64,000 bases of DNA from Streptomyces flaveolus (GTDB lineage Bacteria; Actinomycetota; Actinomycetes; Streptomycetales; Streptomycetaceae). Of this stretch, positions 35,915 to 44,242 are shown piece after piece (positions within the stretch are counted from its first letter, which is position 1; each line of letters starts with the position of its first letter). The notes under the pieces are model-generated. The model searched no databases and was not told where the DNA came from. It saw nothing but the letters and a program-made list of their open reading frames with translations. The position numbers were made by a program, and so were the translations under genes. The stretch covers positions 1 to 64,000 of the forward strand of contig NZ_JNWV01000014.1 of the NCBI RefSeq assembly GCF_000716535.1. The letters are read 5' to 3'.

Positions 35915-36622
35915 GTGCTCATTGCCGGGTTCCCCGCCGGGGCCTGGGGGACGAACTGTTATCTCGTCGCCCCCGCCGCCGGTGAGGAGTGCGTGATCAT
36001 CGACCCCGGCCACCAGGCCGCCGAAGGCGTCGAGGAAGCACTGAAGAAGCATCGGCTCAAGCCCGTCGCCGTCGTCCTCACCCACGGACACATCGACCAT
36101 GTCGCCTCGGTCGTCCCCGTCTGCGGGGCGCACGACGTCCCGGCGTGGATCCACCCCGAGGACCGGTACATGCTGAGCGACCCCGAGAAGGCGCTCGGCC
36201 GCTCCATCGGCATGCCGCTGATGGGGGAGCTGACCGTGGGGGAGCCGGACGACGTCAAGGAGCTGACGAACGGCACCACCCTCGAACTGGCGGGCCTGGA
36301 GTTCTCCGTCGCGCACGCGCCGGGCCATACCAAGGGGTCGGTGACCTTCCGGATGCCCGAGACCGCCGACATCCCGTCGGTGTTCTTCTCCGGGGATCTG
36401 CTGTTCGCCGGCTCCATCGGACGCACCGATCTGCCGGGCGGGTCCATGGAGGACATGTTGCGGTCGCTGGCCCGTGTGTGCCTGCCGCTCGACGACTCCA
36501 CCGTGGTGCTGTCCGGTCATGGCCCCCAGACGACCATCGGCCAGGAGCGCGCCGGCAACCCCTATTTGCGGCAGGTCGCGGCCGGCCAGGGAGCCGCCGA
36601 GGCTCCCCGACGAGGAATGTGA
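35915..36622 (+). CDS. MBL-fold metallohydrolase (glyoxalase II-like)
   Basis: A 235-residue metallo-beta-lactamase fold protein with the zinc motif THGHIDH, further ligands in the HAPGHTKGS and FSGDLLF segments, and a C-terminal histidine in SGHGPQT. Family members hydrolyse thioesters or related bonds; the substrate here is unknown. It lies directly before hisS (14 bp apart), an arrangement kept in many actinobacteria. The GTG at 35915 has GAAGGA upstream. Confidence 0.92.
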   Translation: MLIAGFPAGAWGTNCYLVAPAAGEECVIIDPGHQAAEGVEEALKKHRLKPVAVVLTHGHIDHVASVVPVCGAHDVPAWIHPEDRYMLSDPEKALGRSIGMPLMGELTVGEPDDVKELTNGTTLELAGLEFSVAHAPGHTKGSVTFRMPETADIPSVFFSGDLLFAGSIGRTDLPGGSMEDMLRSLARVCLPLDDSTVVLSGHGPQTTIGQERAGNPYLRQVAAGQGAAEAPRRGM

Positions 36623-36636
36623 CGAGAGAACCTTCC

Positions 36637-37899
36637 GTGAGCACTTTCAAGGCCCCCAAGGGCACCTACGACCTGATCCCGCCGGACTCGGCGAAGTACC
36701 TGGCGGTCCGCGAGGCGATCGCCGCTCCGCTGCGCAACTCCGGCTACGGCTACATCGAGACCCCCGGCTTCGAGAACGTCGAACTCTTCGCGCGCGGTGT
36801 CGGCGAGTCCACCGACATCGTGACCAAGGAGATGTACGCCTTCGAGACCAAGGGCGGCGACAAGCTCGCCCTGCGCCCCGAGGGCACGGCGTCCGTGCTG
36901 CGCGCGGCCCTGGAGGCCAACCTGCACAAGTCGGGCAACCTCCCGGTCAAGCTGTGGTACTCGGGTTCCTACTACCGCTACGAGCGCCCCCAGAAGGGCC
37001 GTTACCGGCACTTCTCCCAGGTCGGCGCCGAGGCGATCGGCGCCGAGGACCCGGCACTGGACGCCGAGCTGATCATCCTGGCCGACCAGGCGTACCGCTC
37101 GCTGGGCCTCAGGAACTTCCGCATCCTGCTGAACAGCCTCGGCGACAAGGAGTGCCGCCCGGTCTACCGGACGGCGCTGCAGGAGTTCCTGCGCGGCCTG
37201 GACCTGGACGAGGACACACGCCGTCGCGTCGACATCAACCCGCTCCGGGTCCTCGACGACAAGCGCGAGTCGGTCCAGAAGCAGCTCACCGGCGCGCCGC
37301 TGCTGCGCGACTACCTGTGCGACGCGTGCAAGGCGTACCACGAGGAGGTCCGTGAGCTGATCACCGCCGCGGGCGTCTCCTTCGAGGACGACCCGAAGCT
37401 GGTGCGCGGTCTGGACTACTACACCCGCACCACCTTCGAGTTCGTGCACGACGGTCTCGGCTCGCAGTCCGCGGTGGGCGGCGGCGGCCGGTACGACGGC
37501 CTGTCCGAGATGATCGGCGGCCCCGCGCTGCCCTCCGTCGGCTGGGCCCTGGGCGTCGACCGCACGGTCCTCGCGCTGGAGGCCGAGGGCGTCGAACCGG
37601 ACGTCCCGGCATCGACCAGCGTCTACGCCGTCCCGCTCGGCGAGGAGGCCCGCCGGGTGCTGTTCGCCAAGGTCACCGAGTTGCGCAAGGTGGGCATCGC
37701 GGCGGACTTCGCGTACGGCGGCAAGGGCCTGAAGGGCGCCATGAAGAACGCCAACCGCTCGGGCGCCCGCTACGCGATCGTCGCCGGTGAGCGCGACCTC
37801 GCCGAGGGCGTCGTCCAGCTCAAGGACATGGAGTCCGGCGAGCAGACGGCGGTCGGCGTCAACGAGATCGTGGCGGAGCTGGAAGCGCGGCTCGGCTAG
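36637..37899 (+). CDS. hisS: Histidyl-tRNA synthetase
   Basis: A 420-residue class II synthetase. Motif 1 is around [12 protein letters not shown]. Motif 2 is [16 protein letters not shown]. The HisA signature is [12 protein letters not shown]. Motif 3 is near GWALGVDR, and the C-terminal anticodon-binding domain is from about residue 330. The GTG at 36637 begins the conserved FKAPKGTYD segment. An open frame upstream overlaps the MBL gene and is not used. It is co-transcribed with the MBL gene and ended by a hairpin with a TCTTTT run. Confidence 0.97.
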   Translation: MSTFKAPKGTYDLIPPDSAKYLAVREAIAAPLRNSGYGYIETPGFENVELFARGVGESTDIVTKEMYAFETKGGDKLALRPEGTASVLRAALEANLHKSGNLPVKLWYSGSYYRYERPQKGRYRHFSQVGAEAIGAEDPALDAELIILADQAYRSLGLRNFRILLNSLGDKECRPVYRTALQEFLRGLDLDEDTRRRVDINPLRVLDDKRESVQKQLTGAPLLRDYLCDACKAYHEEVRELITAAGVSFEDDPKLVRGLDYYTRTTFEFVHDGLGSQSAVGGGGRYDGLSEMIGGPALPSVGWALGVDRTVLALEAEGVEPDVPASTSVYAVPLGEEARRVLFAKVTELRKVGIAADFAYGGKGLKGAMKNANRSGARYAIVAGERDLAEGVVQLKDMESGEQTAVGVNEIVAELEARLG

Positions 37900-37921
37900 C
37901 GGCAGCACGCGCGCACGTGGG

Positions 37922-37958
37922 CGCCGGACGCTCCCCCCGAGGGGGCTCCGGCGTCTTT
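37922..37958 (+). terminator. Rho-independent terminator after hisS
   Basis: The outer stem pairs CGCCGGA (37922-37928) with TCCGGCG (37947-37953). The inner stem pairs CCCCC (37933-37937) with GGGGG (37941-37945). It is followed by TCTTTT, one of the few U-tracts in the window. Confidence 0.85.
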
Positions 37959-38036
37959 TCCCGGCCCCGACGACGCTGTCCGGAACCGAGCAGGCGGTAC
38001 CCGTCGTACGTACATCCTTATGCGGAGCGAACGGTG

Positions 38037-38054
38037 CGCACACACGTGTGTGCG
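38037..38054. promoter_or_regulatory. 18-bp perfect palindrome upstream of the VKOR-family gene
   Basis: CGCACACAC followed by its exact complement GTGTGTGCG is centred 65 bp before the ATG at 38110, adjacent to CACAAT (a possible -10). It is a strong candidate operator for a dimeric regulator. Confidence 0.5.
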
Positions 38055-38109
38055 GCACAATGACCCGTGCCCGAAGATGGTCCGAGTCTCGAGTGACGGA
38101 ATCGGCGTG

Positions 38110-38766
38110 ATGAGCAAGACGACAGTCAAAGACGTCTCCACGGAGCCCGGCCCGGAGCGCGCCGCCGACGCCCCGCGCGCGGTGGGCGGCAGCCGCGCCT
38201 TCGCCATCCTGCTGGTGATCACCGGCGCGGCCGGACTGCTGGCCGCCTGGGTCATCACGATCGACAAGTTCAAGCTGCTGGAAGCCAAGGTCGCCGGCAA
38301 GACGTTCACCCCCGGGTGCAGCCTCAACCCGGTCGTCTCCTGCGGCAGCGTCATGGAGAGCAAGCAGGCCGCCGCCTTCGGTTTCCCCAACCCGATGCTC
38401 GGCCTGGTCGCCTACGGCATCGTCGTCTGCGTCGGCATGAGCCTGCTGGCCCGCGCCCGGTTCCCGCGCTGGTACTGGCTGACCTTCAACTTCGGCACGC
38501 TCTTCGGCGTGGCCTTCTGCACGTGGCTGCAGTTCCAGTCCCTGTACCGGATCAACGCGCTGTGCCTGTGGTGCTCGCTGGCCTGGGTCGCCACGATCAC
38601 GATGTTCTGGTACGTGACCTCGTTCAACATCCGCAACGACTTCCTGCCGTCCCCGCGCTGGCTGAAGTCCTTCTTCGGCGAGTTCACCTGGGTGCTGCCG
38701 GTCCTGCACATCGGCATCATCGGCATGCTGGTCCTCACCCGCTGGTGGGACTTCTGGACCAGCTGA
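38110..38766 (+). CDS. Vitamin K epoxide reductase (VKOR) family membrane protein
   Basis: A 218-residue polytopic protein with about five membrane helices. The active-site pair is C152-LW-C155 and the loop cysteines are C70 and C78, the four-cysteine set of bacterial VKOR. In actinobacteria VKOR reoxidises DsbA-like proteins and passes electrons to menaquinone, so it supports disulfide formation in exported proteins. No DsbA is adjacent. The ATG at 38110 is preferred; a GTG directly before it (38107) is equivalent. A palindromic site upstream suggests regulation. Confidence 0.93.
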   Translation: MSKTTVKDVSTEPGPERAADAPRAVGGSRAFAILLVITGAAGLLAAWVITIDKFKLLEAKVAGKTFTPGCSLNPVVSCGSVMESKQAAAFGFPNPMLGLVAYGIVVCVGMSLLARARFPRWYWLTFNFGTLFGVAFCTWLQFQSLYRINALCLWCSLAWVATITMFWYVTSFNIRNDFLPSPRWLKSFFGEFTWVLPVLHIGIIGMLVLTRWWDFWTS

Positions 38767-38780
38767 CGGTCCCGGCCGGA

Positions 38781-38803
38781 TTGTCAGTGCGGTGTTCTAG
38801 GGT
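38781..38803 (+). promoter_or_regulatory. PafBC-type (RecA-independent DNA damage) promoter of rarA
   Basis: TTGTCAGTG (38781-38789), an 8-bp spacer and TAGGGT (38798-38803) again match tTGTCRgtg-N8-TAnnnT in full. The rarA GTG is at 38810, so the transcript would be leaderless or nearly so. The first nine bases are identical to the ruvC promoter at 24045. Confidence 0.8.
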
Positions 38804-38809
38804 TTCAGC

Positions 38810-40165
38810 GTGGAACCCGACCTCTTCACCGCAGCAGCAGAAGAACGCCAGGAGAAGGATCCGGCGGCCAGCCCCCTGGCGGTACGCATGCGCCCGCGCA
38901 CGCTCGACGAGGTCGTGGGCCAGCAGCACCTGCTCGGGCCCGGTTCCCCGCTGCGCCGATTGGTCGGGGAGGGCAACGGCGGCCCGGCCGGCCCGTCCTC
39001 GGTGATCCTGTGGGGCCCGCCCGGCACCGGCAAGACCACCCTGGCCTACGTCGTCTCGAAGGCGACGAACAAGCGGTTCGTGGAGCTGTCCGCGATCACC
39101 GCGGGCGTCAAGGAGGTCCGCGCGGTCATCGACGGCGCCCGCCGCGCCACCGGCGCCTTCGGCAAGGAGACCGTCCTCTTCCTGGACGAGATCCACCGCT
39201 TCAGCAAGGCCCAGCAGGACTCCCTGCTCCCGGCCGTGGAGAACCGCTGGGTGACCCTGATCGCGGCCACCACGGAGAACCCGTACTTCTCGGTGATCTC
39301 CCCGCTGCTCTCCCGCTCCCTCCTGCTCACCCTCGAACCGCTCACCGACGACGACATCCGCGCACTGCTCCGCCGCGCGCTGAGCGACGAACGCGGCCTC
39401 AAGGACGCCGTCGCCCTCCCCGAGGACACCGAGGAGCACCTGCTCCGCATCGCCGGCGGCGACGCCCGCCGCGCCCTGACCGCCCTGGAGGCCGCCGCCG
39501 GGGCCGCCCTGGACCAGGGCGAGAGCGAGATCGGGCTGCGGACCCTGGAGCAGACGGTCGACCGGGCCGCGGTGAAGTACGACCGCGACGGCGACCAGCA
39601 CTACGACGTCGCCAGCGCCCTCATCAAGTCCATCCGCGGCTCCGACGTCGACGCGGCCCTGCACTACCTGGCCCGCATGATCGAGGCCGGCGAGGACCCG
39701 CGCTTCATCGCCCGCCGCCTGATGATCTCCGCCAGCGAGGACATCGGCCTCGCCGACCCGAACGCGCTGCCCATCGCCGTGGCCGCCGCCCAGGCCGTCG
39801 CCATGATCGGCTTCCCGGAGGCCGCGCTCACCCTGAGCCACGCCACGATCGCCCTGGCCCTCGCCCCCAAGTCCAACGCCGCGACCACCGCGATCGGCGC
39901 CGCCCTGGAGGACGTACGCAAGGGCCTGGCCGGCCCGGTGCCGCCCCACCTGCGCGACGGGCACTACAAGGGCGCGGCCAAGCTCGGCCACGCCCAGGGG
40001 TACGTGTACCCGCACGACCTGCCCGAGGGCATCGCCGAGCAGCAGTACGCCCCGGACGCCCTGAAGGACCGCGAGTACTACACGCCGAGCCGGCACGGCG
40101 CCGAGGCCAGATACGCGGACGCCGTGGAATGGACCCGCAAGCGCCTCGGTCGCAAGCGGTCCTGA
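38810..40165 (+). CDS. rarA: Replication-associated recombination protein A (RarA/MgsA)
   Basis: A 451-residue AAA+ ATPase with Walker [11 protein letters not shown], Walker [15 protein letters not shown], sensor region [17 protein letters not shown], and the C-terminal tetramerisation domain with [21 protein letters not shown]. RarA acts at stalled forks and with SSB. The GTG at 38810 has no ribosome binding site and sits 6 bp after the -10, consistent with leaderless expression from the damage-type promoter. The gene appears monocistronic. Confidence 0.96.
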   Translation: MEPDLFTAAAEERQEKDPAASPLAVRMRPRTLDEVVGQQHLLGPGSPLRRLVGEGNGGPAGPSSVILWGPPGTGKTTLAYVVSKATNKRFVELSAITAGVKEVRAVIDGARRATGAFGKETVLFLDEIHRFSKAQQDSLLPAVENRWVTLIAATTENPYFSVISPLLSRSLLLTLEPLTDDDIRALLRRALSDERGLKDAVALPEDTEEHLLRIAGGDARRALTALEAAAGAALDQGESEIGLRTLEQTVDRAAVKYDRDGDQHYDVASALIKSIRGSDVDAALHYLARMIEAGEDPRFIARRLMISASEDIGLADPNALPIAVAAAQAVAMIGFPEAALTLSHATIALALAPKSNAATTAIGAALEDVRKGLAGPVPPHLRDGHYKGAAKLGHAQGYVYPHDLPEGIAEQQYAPDALKDREYYTPSRHGAEARYADAVEWTRKRLGRKRS

Positions 40166-40470
40166 GCACCCTGTAGACTGCTCCGAAGTGCTGAGTCCCG
40201 TGCCGTCAGAGCGGGACAACCAGCCGGAGAACCGGTCCCGCGCGGACCGGCTCCAGGAGCGTCGCGCACCGTCGAACGGTGTCGCGGGCAGCCCACCACC
40301 ACCCGGATTCCCGGGACGGTCGGTGGGCCACTCGCGTGCTGCACGTATGTGCCCAGACCAGGGAAGCGGCTGCCCGGCAGGTCCCCTGCGGACCCGGCGG
40401 GTTTTCCCGGCTGCGGATGCGACCTCCCTCAACACTGACGAGCCGAACACTACGAAAGAGACGAAAGACA
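40166..40470 (+). promoter_or_regulatory. Promoter and long structured leader of rpsD
   Basis: A -10 TAGACT is at 40174-40179. The roughly 290 nt between it and the rpsD GTG carries no convincing gene. It can fold: CACCGT-cga-ACGGTG (40267-40281), and GCCCACC (40291-40297) with GGTGGGC (40322-40328) enclosing CCCGG/CCGGG (40302-40315). Ribosomal protein S4 autoregulates its own mRNA in other bacteria, so an S4-binding leader is a reasonable hypothesis. Confidence 0.5.
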
Positions 40471-41085
40471 GTGGCGAACCAGTCCCGCCCCAAGGTCAAG
40501 AAGTCGCGTGCCCTCGGCATCGCGCTGACCCCGAAGGCCGTCAAGTACTTCGAGGCCCGCCCCTACCCGCCGGGTGAGCACGGCCGCGGCCGCAAGCAGA
40601 ACTCGGACTACAAGGTCCGTCTGCTGGAGAAGCAGCGCCTGCGCGCTCAGTACGACATCTCCGAGCGCCAGCTGGTCCGCGCCTACGAGCGTGCGTCCAA
40701 GGTCCAGGGCAAGACCGGTGAGGCCCTGATCGTGGAGCTGGAGCGCCGCCTCGACGCGCTGGTCCTGCGTTCGGGCATCGCCCGCACGATCTACCAGGCC
40801 CGCCAGATGGTCGTCCACGGCCACATCCAGGTCAACGGCCAGAAGGTCGACAAGCCGTCCTTCCGCGTCCGCCCGGACGACGTCGTGCAGGTCCGCGACC
40901 GCTCCAAGGACAAGACGCTCTTCCAGATCGCCCGTGAGGGTGGCTTCGCCCCCGACGGCGAGACCCCGCGCTACCTGCAGGTGAACCTCAAGGCCCTGGC
41001 GTTCCGCCTGGACCGCGAGCCGAACCGCAAGGAAGTTCCGGTCATCTGCGACGAGCAGCTCGTCGTCGAGTACTACGCCCGCTGA
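40471..41085 (+). CDS. rpsD: 30S ribosomal protein S4
   Basis: A 204-residue primary 16S rRNA-binding protein. It is the zinc-free (C-minus) form: the N-terminal domain lacks the four cysteines of zinc-binding S4. The S4 RNA-binding domain ([31 protein letters not shown]) is at about 95-155. The start is GTG 40471 after GAAAGA. The gene stands alone, outside the alpha operon where rpsD lies in many bacteria, and it has a long leader. Confidence 0.97.
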   Translation: MANQSRPKVKKSRALGIALTPKAVKYFEARPYPPGEHGRGRKQNSDYKVRLLEKQRLRAQYDISERQLVRAYERASKVQGKTGEALIVELERRLDALVLRSGIARTIYQARQMVVHGHIQVNGQKVDKPSFRVRPDDVVQVRDRSKDKTLFQIAREGGFAPDGETPRYLQVNLKALAFRLDREPNRKEVPVICDEQLVVEYYAR

Positions 41086-41106
41086 CCCCCGTCACGGCGT
41101 AAGTCC

Positions 41107-43278
41107 TCAGCCCGCCGTCTCCCCGCCCTTCCGGGTGGGCGAGGCGGCGGGTTCGCGCTGTCCGGGGCGGGTGCGCGGGACCGGCCCCCGGGGTGCGGGC
41201 AGCGCCGGCAGCGGCCGCCCGTCCTTCCGCAGCGCCCGGGCCACCGCCGTCTCCCGGTCCAGCCGCGCCCCCCGGCGCACCCACTCCTCGTACCGCTCGT
41301 CGCCCAGCGCCTCCCGGGCCATGGCCTCGCACTGCTCGTGCGGGGCGTTGTAGTGGGCCGAGCCGAACAGCGGCAGCCCGACCGAGGGCCACATCCGCCC
41401 GGCGGCGCCCTGGAGCACCGCCGCCTCCACCGGATCGCCCTGCGTCACCGTCACCAGGGCCAGCAGCTCGATCGACAGCACCGTGCCCAGCAGGTCGTGG
41501 AAGCCGTGCGCGTTGTCCAGGCAGTCCGCCAGCAGCTCCCGCGCACGGGCCGCGTCACCGCCCTGCCAGGTCGCGTACGCCAGCACGTACAGGGCGTACG
41601 ACCGCGCCCACCGCTCCCCGTGGTCCTCGCACACCCGGCGCACGTCCTCGCACAGCCGCACCGCGTCCGGCAGATCCCCCTGGAACGCCCGCGTCATCGC
41701 CAGCTCCACCTGGCCCATCAGGACGTTGCTGTTGAGCTCGCCGATCTCCCGGTAGCGGTCCAGTGCCGACCGCAGCAGCGTTTCTGCGCGGGCCATGTCA
41801 TCCGTGACCAGGGCCAGACAGCCGGTGCGGTGCTCGGCGTACGCCATCGCCGTCGGATCGGCCGACCGCTCCGCCTGCTCCCGGCACATCCGCAGCGCCT
41901 GGAGCGCCGGCACGGTGTCGCCCTGCAGGATCGCCACATAGCCGAGCACCCACAGCGCCTTGAGCCGGGACCGCTCGTACTCCGAGTCCAGCTCCAGGCC
42001 GCGCTCCAGCCACCGCCGCCCCTCCGCGAGCCGGCCGCACCCCACCCAGCAGAACCACAGCGAACCCGCCAGGTGCTGGCCGAGATGCGCCTCCTCCGGC
42101 TCGGTCAGGCAGAACTCCAGCGCGGTCCGCAGATTCGGCAGCTCCGCCTCGACCCGCGCGGCCACCTCCCGCTGCCGGGGCGAGAACCAGTCCAGCTCGC
42201 ACATGGTGGCGAGGCCCAGGTACCAGTCCCGGTGCCGTCTGCGCAGCCGGCCCGCGTCCCCGGTCGCCTCCAGCCACTCGGCGCCGTAGGCCCGGACCGT
42301 GTCCAGCATCCGGTAGCGCGGGCCCGCCGGGGTCTCCTCGCGGGAGACGACCGACTGGGCGAGCAGCTCCGACAGCACGTCCAGCACGTCCTCGGCGGCC
42401 AGTCCCTCCCCGCTGCACACGTACTCGGCCGCCTCCAGGTCGAAGGAGTGCGCGAACACCGACAGCCGTGCCCACAGCAGCCGTTCGGCCGGTGAGCACA
42501 GCTCGTGGCTCCAGCCGATCGCCGTGCGCAGCGTCTGGTGCCGGGGCAGGACGTCCCGGCCGCCACCGGTCAGCAGCCGGAACCGGTCGTCGAGGCGCTG
42601 CAGCAACTGCGCCGGGGACAGCGCCCGCAGCCGCCCGGCCGCCAGCTCCAGTGCCAGCGGGATCCCCTCCAGCCGCTGGCACAGCTCCCGCACCTCGGCG
42701 CCGTCGGCCACCGGCACGCCCTGCGCGCGGGCCCGGTCCGTGAACAGCTCCACCGCCTCGTCCTCGCCGAGCGGCGCCAGCGGGAACAGCCGCTCGCCCG
42801 CGAGACCCAGCGGACGCCGGCCCACCGCCAGCACCCGCAGCTCCGGCAGCTTCCGCAGCAGCTCCGCCGTCAGATCGGCACAGGCAGCCACCAGGTGCTC
42901 GAACCCGTCCAGCACCAACAGCGCCCGCCGCCCCGCCAGATGCTCCAGCAGCGTCTCCCGGGGCAGCCGCGTGGTGTGGTCGGTCAGTCCCAGCGCCTCC
43001 ACGACCGCGTACTCCACGAACTGCGGATCCCGCACCGCCGCCAGCTCCACCCGTCCCCAGCCCGGGGCGCCCGCCGGCGCACCGGACGCCCAGCGCGCCG
43101 CCACCCGCGCGGCCAGCCGGGACTTGCCGACCCCGCCCACCCCGGTCACGGTCACCAGCCGTGTCCGACCGAGCGCCGTCGTCAGCTCGGCCAGCTCGGC
43201 CGAGCGCCCGACGAAAGCGGTGAGTTCGAGGGGCGGATCGCCGTCCGCCCAGGAGCCGGGGCTGTGAGGACCTCGCAT
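41107..43278 (-). CDS. STAND-class NB-ARC/TPR ATPase without a recognised output domain
   Basis: A 723-residue protein. Walker A is GVGGVGKS (46-53) and Walker B is ALLVLDGFEHL (119-129). It also has the GIPLALELAAGRL motif, a winged-helix-like region, then from about residue 370 a series of TPR-like helices (alternating A/L/Y/W patterns). The last about 40 residues are basic and proline-rich. This is the ATPase plus TPR part of AfsR/LuxR-type regulators, but I see no SARP or LuxR helix-turn-helix at either end. It may be a signal-gated switch acting through a partner. The ATG at 43278 is just downstream of a candidate TTGTAC-18-TACGCT promoter. The open frame continues upstream through other genes and is not real there. 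Confidence 0.85.
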   Translation of the reverse strand: MRGPHSPGSWADGDPPLELTAFVGRSAELAELTTALGRTRLVTVTGVGGVGKSRLAARVAARWASGAPAGAPGWGRVELAAVRDPQFVEYAVVEALGLTDHTTRLPRETLLEHLAGRRALLVLDGFEHLVAACADLTAELLRKLPELRVLAVGRRPLGLAGERLFPLAPLGEDEAVELFTDRARAQGVPVADGAEVRELCQRLEGIPLALELAAGRLRALSPAQLLQRLDDRFRLLTGGGRDVLPRHQTLRTAIGWSHELCSPAERLLWARLSVFAHSFDLEAAEYVCSGEGLAAEDVLDVLSELLAQSVVSREETPAGPRYRMLDTVRAYGAEWLEATGDAGRLRRRHRDWYLGLATMCELDWFSPRQREVAARVEAELPNLRTALEFCLTEPEEAHLGQHLAGSLWFCWVGCGRLAEGRRWLERGLELDSEYERSRLKALWVLGYVAILQGDTVPALQALRMCREQAERSADPTAMAYAEHRTGCLALVTDDMARAETLLRSALDRYREIGELNSNVLMGQVELAMTRAFQGDLPDAVRLCEDVRRVCEDHGERWARSYALYVLAYATWQGGDAARARELLADCLDNAHGFHDLLGTVLSIELLALVTVTQGDPVEAAVLQGAAGRMWPSVGLPLFGSAHYNAPHEQCEAMAREALGDERYEEWVRRGARLDRETAVARALRKDGRPLPALPAPRGPVPRTRPGQREPAASPTRKGGETAG
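41111..41151. terminator. Stem-loop between rpsD and the convergent STAND ATPase gene
   Basis: CCCGCCG (41111-41117) pairs with CGGCGGG (41145-41151). An inner CCCGCCC/GGGTGGG-type pairing encloses a TTCC loop. It overlaps the last codons of the minus-strand gene and lies 25 bp past rpsD. The stem has internal mismatches. Confidence 0.5.
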
Positions 43279-43290
43279 GGGACACGGAGC

Positions 43291-43320
43291 GTACTGAACC
43301 GTGTTCACTCCGTACAATCG
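43291..43320 (-). promoter_or_regulatory. Candidate promoter of the STAND ATPase gene
   Basis: Read on the minus strand, TTGTAC and TACGCT are separated by 18 bp, ending about 12 bp before the ATG at 43278. The short distance and absence of a ribosome binding site suggest a very short or absent leader. Confidence 0.5.
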
Positions 43321-43449
43321 CTTCCCGTAACTCCGCCCGCTCCGCCCGGTAAACCGGTACGGAGCCTCCGCCCCGGCGCGATAGGCTCGGGTCACTGCTT
43401 TTTCATGGTTCCGATGTTCAGAGCACGTTTCAGGGAGCGGGTGCGCACA

Positions 43450-43878
43450 GTGTCCGGTGGAGAGGTGGCCGGGATCCTGGTGGCCGTCTTCTGGGCGATC
43501 CTGGTCTCCTTCCTCGCGGTCGCACTGGCGAGGCTGGCCCAGACGCTCAAGGCGACCACCAAGCTCGTGGCGGACGTGACCGACCAGGCGGTCCCCCTGC
43601 TCGCCGACGCCTCCCAGGCGGTTCGCTCCGCGCAGACGCAGATCGACCGGGTCGACGCGATCGCCTCCGACGTCCAGGAGGTCACGTCGAACGCCTCCGC
43701 GCTGTCCTCCACCGTCGCCTCCACCTTCGGCGGCCCGCTGGTGAAGGTCGCGGCCTTCGGCTACGGCGTCCGCCGGGCGCTCGGCGGCCGCAAGGAGGAG
43801 GACGTGCCTGGGAAGTCGCCCCGGCGTACCGTGATCGTGGGCCGCACGGTCCCTGCCGCACGACGCAAGCGGAAGTAA
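43450..43878 (+). CDS. DUF948-family membrane protein
   Basis: A 142-residue protein. It has an N-terminal membrane helix (about 6-30, AGILVAVFWAILVSFLAVALARL), then a helical coiled-coil-like region with regular T/V/D spacing (LVADVTDQAVPLLADASQAV). A basic C-terminus ends ARRKRK. This matches DUF948, small anchored proteins found next to alaS or in stress operons of Gram-positives. The GTG at 43450 precedes the hydrophobic helix. An ATG at 43406 or 43415 would add a basic stretch (FRARFRERVR) and cannot be excluded. It is followed after 16 bp by another small gene and then alaS. Confidence 0.85.
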   Translation: MSGGEVAGILVAVFWAILVSFLAVALARLAQTLKATTKLVADVTDQAVPLLADASQAVRSAQTQIDRVDAIASDVQEVTSNASALSSTVASTFGGPLVKVAAFGYGVRRALGGRKEEDVPGKSPRRTVIVGRTVPAARRKRK

Positions 43879-43894
43879 GGACTGAGACCGAGCG

Positions 43895-44242
43895 ATGTTC
43901 CGCCGTACGTTCTGGTTCACCACAGGTGTCGCCGCCGGTGTGTGGGCCACCACCAAGGTCAACCGCAAGCTGAAGCAGCTGACCCCGGAGAGCCTGGCCG
44001 CCACCGCGGCGAACAAGGCGCTGGAGACCGGTCAGCGGCTGAAGGACCGCGCGGTCGGCTTCGCGCTCGACGTCCGCGACAACATGGCCCAGCGGGAGGC
44101 CGAGCTGGAGGAGGCGCTCGGCATCCAGGAGAGCCCAGGACTCACGGCGTCCGGGCGGTACGCCGCCATCGAGAACCACCGCAACAACCCGAAGTACATC
44201 GAGAACACGACGTACTCGTACAACCGGAATGAGGACCACTGA
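43895..44242 (+). CDS. Small actinobacterial protein (DUF6167-like)
   Basis: A 115-residue protein with a short hydrophobic N-terminus ([21 protein letters not shown]), a basic-then-helical middle and a Tyr/Asn-rich tail ([11 protein letters not shown]). It sits between the DUF948 gene and alaS, and its stop overlaps the alaS start as TGATG, so translation is coupled to alanyl-tRNA synthetase. The family is conserved in actinomycetes but uncharacterised. The N-terminal segment could be a membrane helix that anchors it beside the DUF948 protein. Confidence 0.85.
   Translation: MFRRTFWFTTGVAAGVWATTKVNRKLKQLTPESLAATAANKALETGQRLKDRAVGFALDVRDNMAQREAELEEALGIQESPGLTASGRYAAIENHRNNPKYIENTTYSYNRNEDH

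Noticed and set aside
40188..40577. 129-codon open frame in the rpsD leader
   Set aside because: It overlaps the start of rpsD in another frame, has low-complexity R/P/S composition and no ribosome binding site; the region is better explained as an untranslated leader.
43279..44016. Upstream extension of the STAND ATPase frame
   Set aside because: It would read antisense through the DUF948 and DUF6167-like genes; the ATG at 43278 with a promoter just upstream is a better start.
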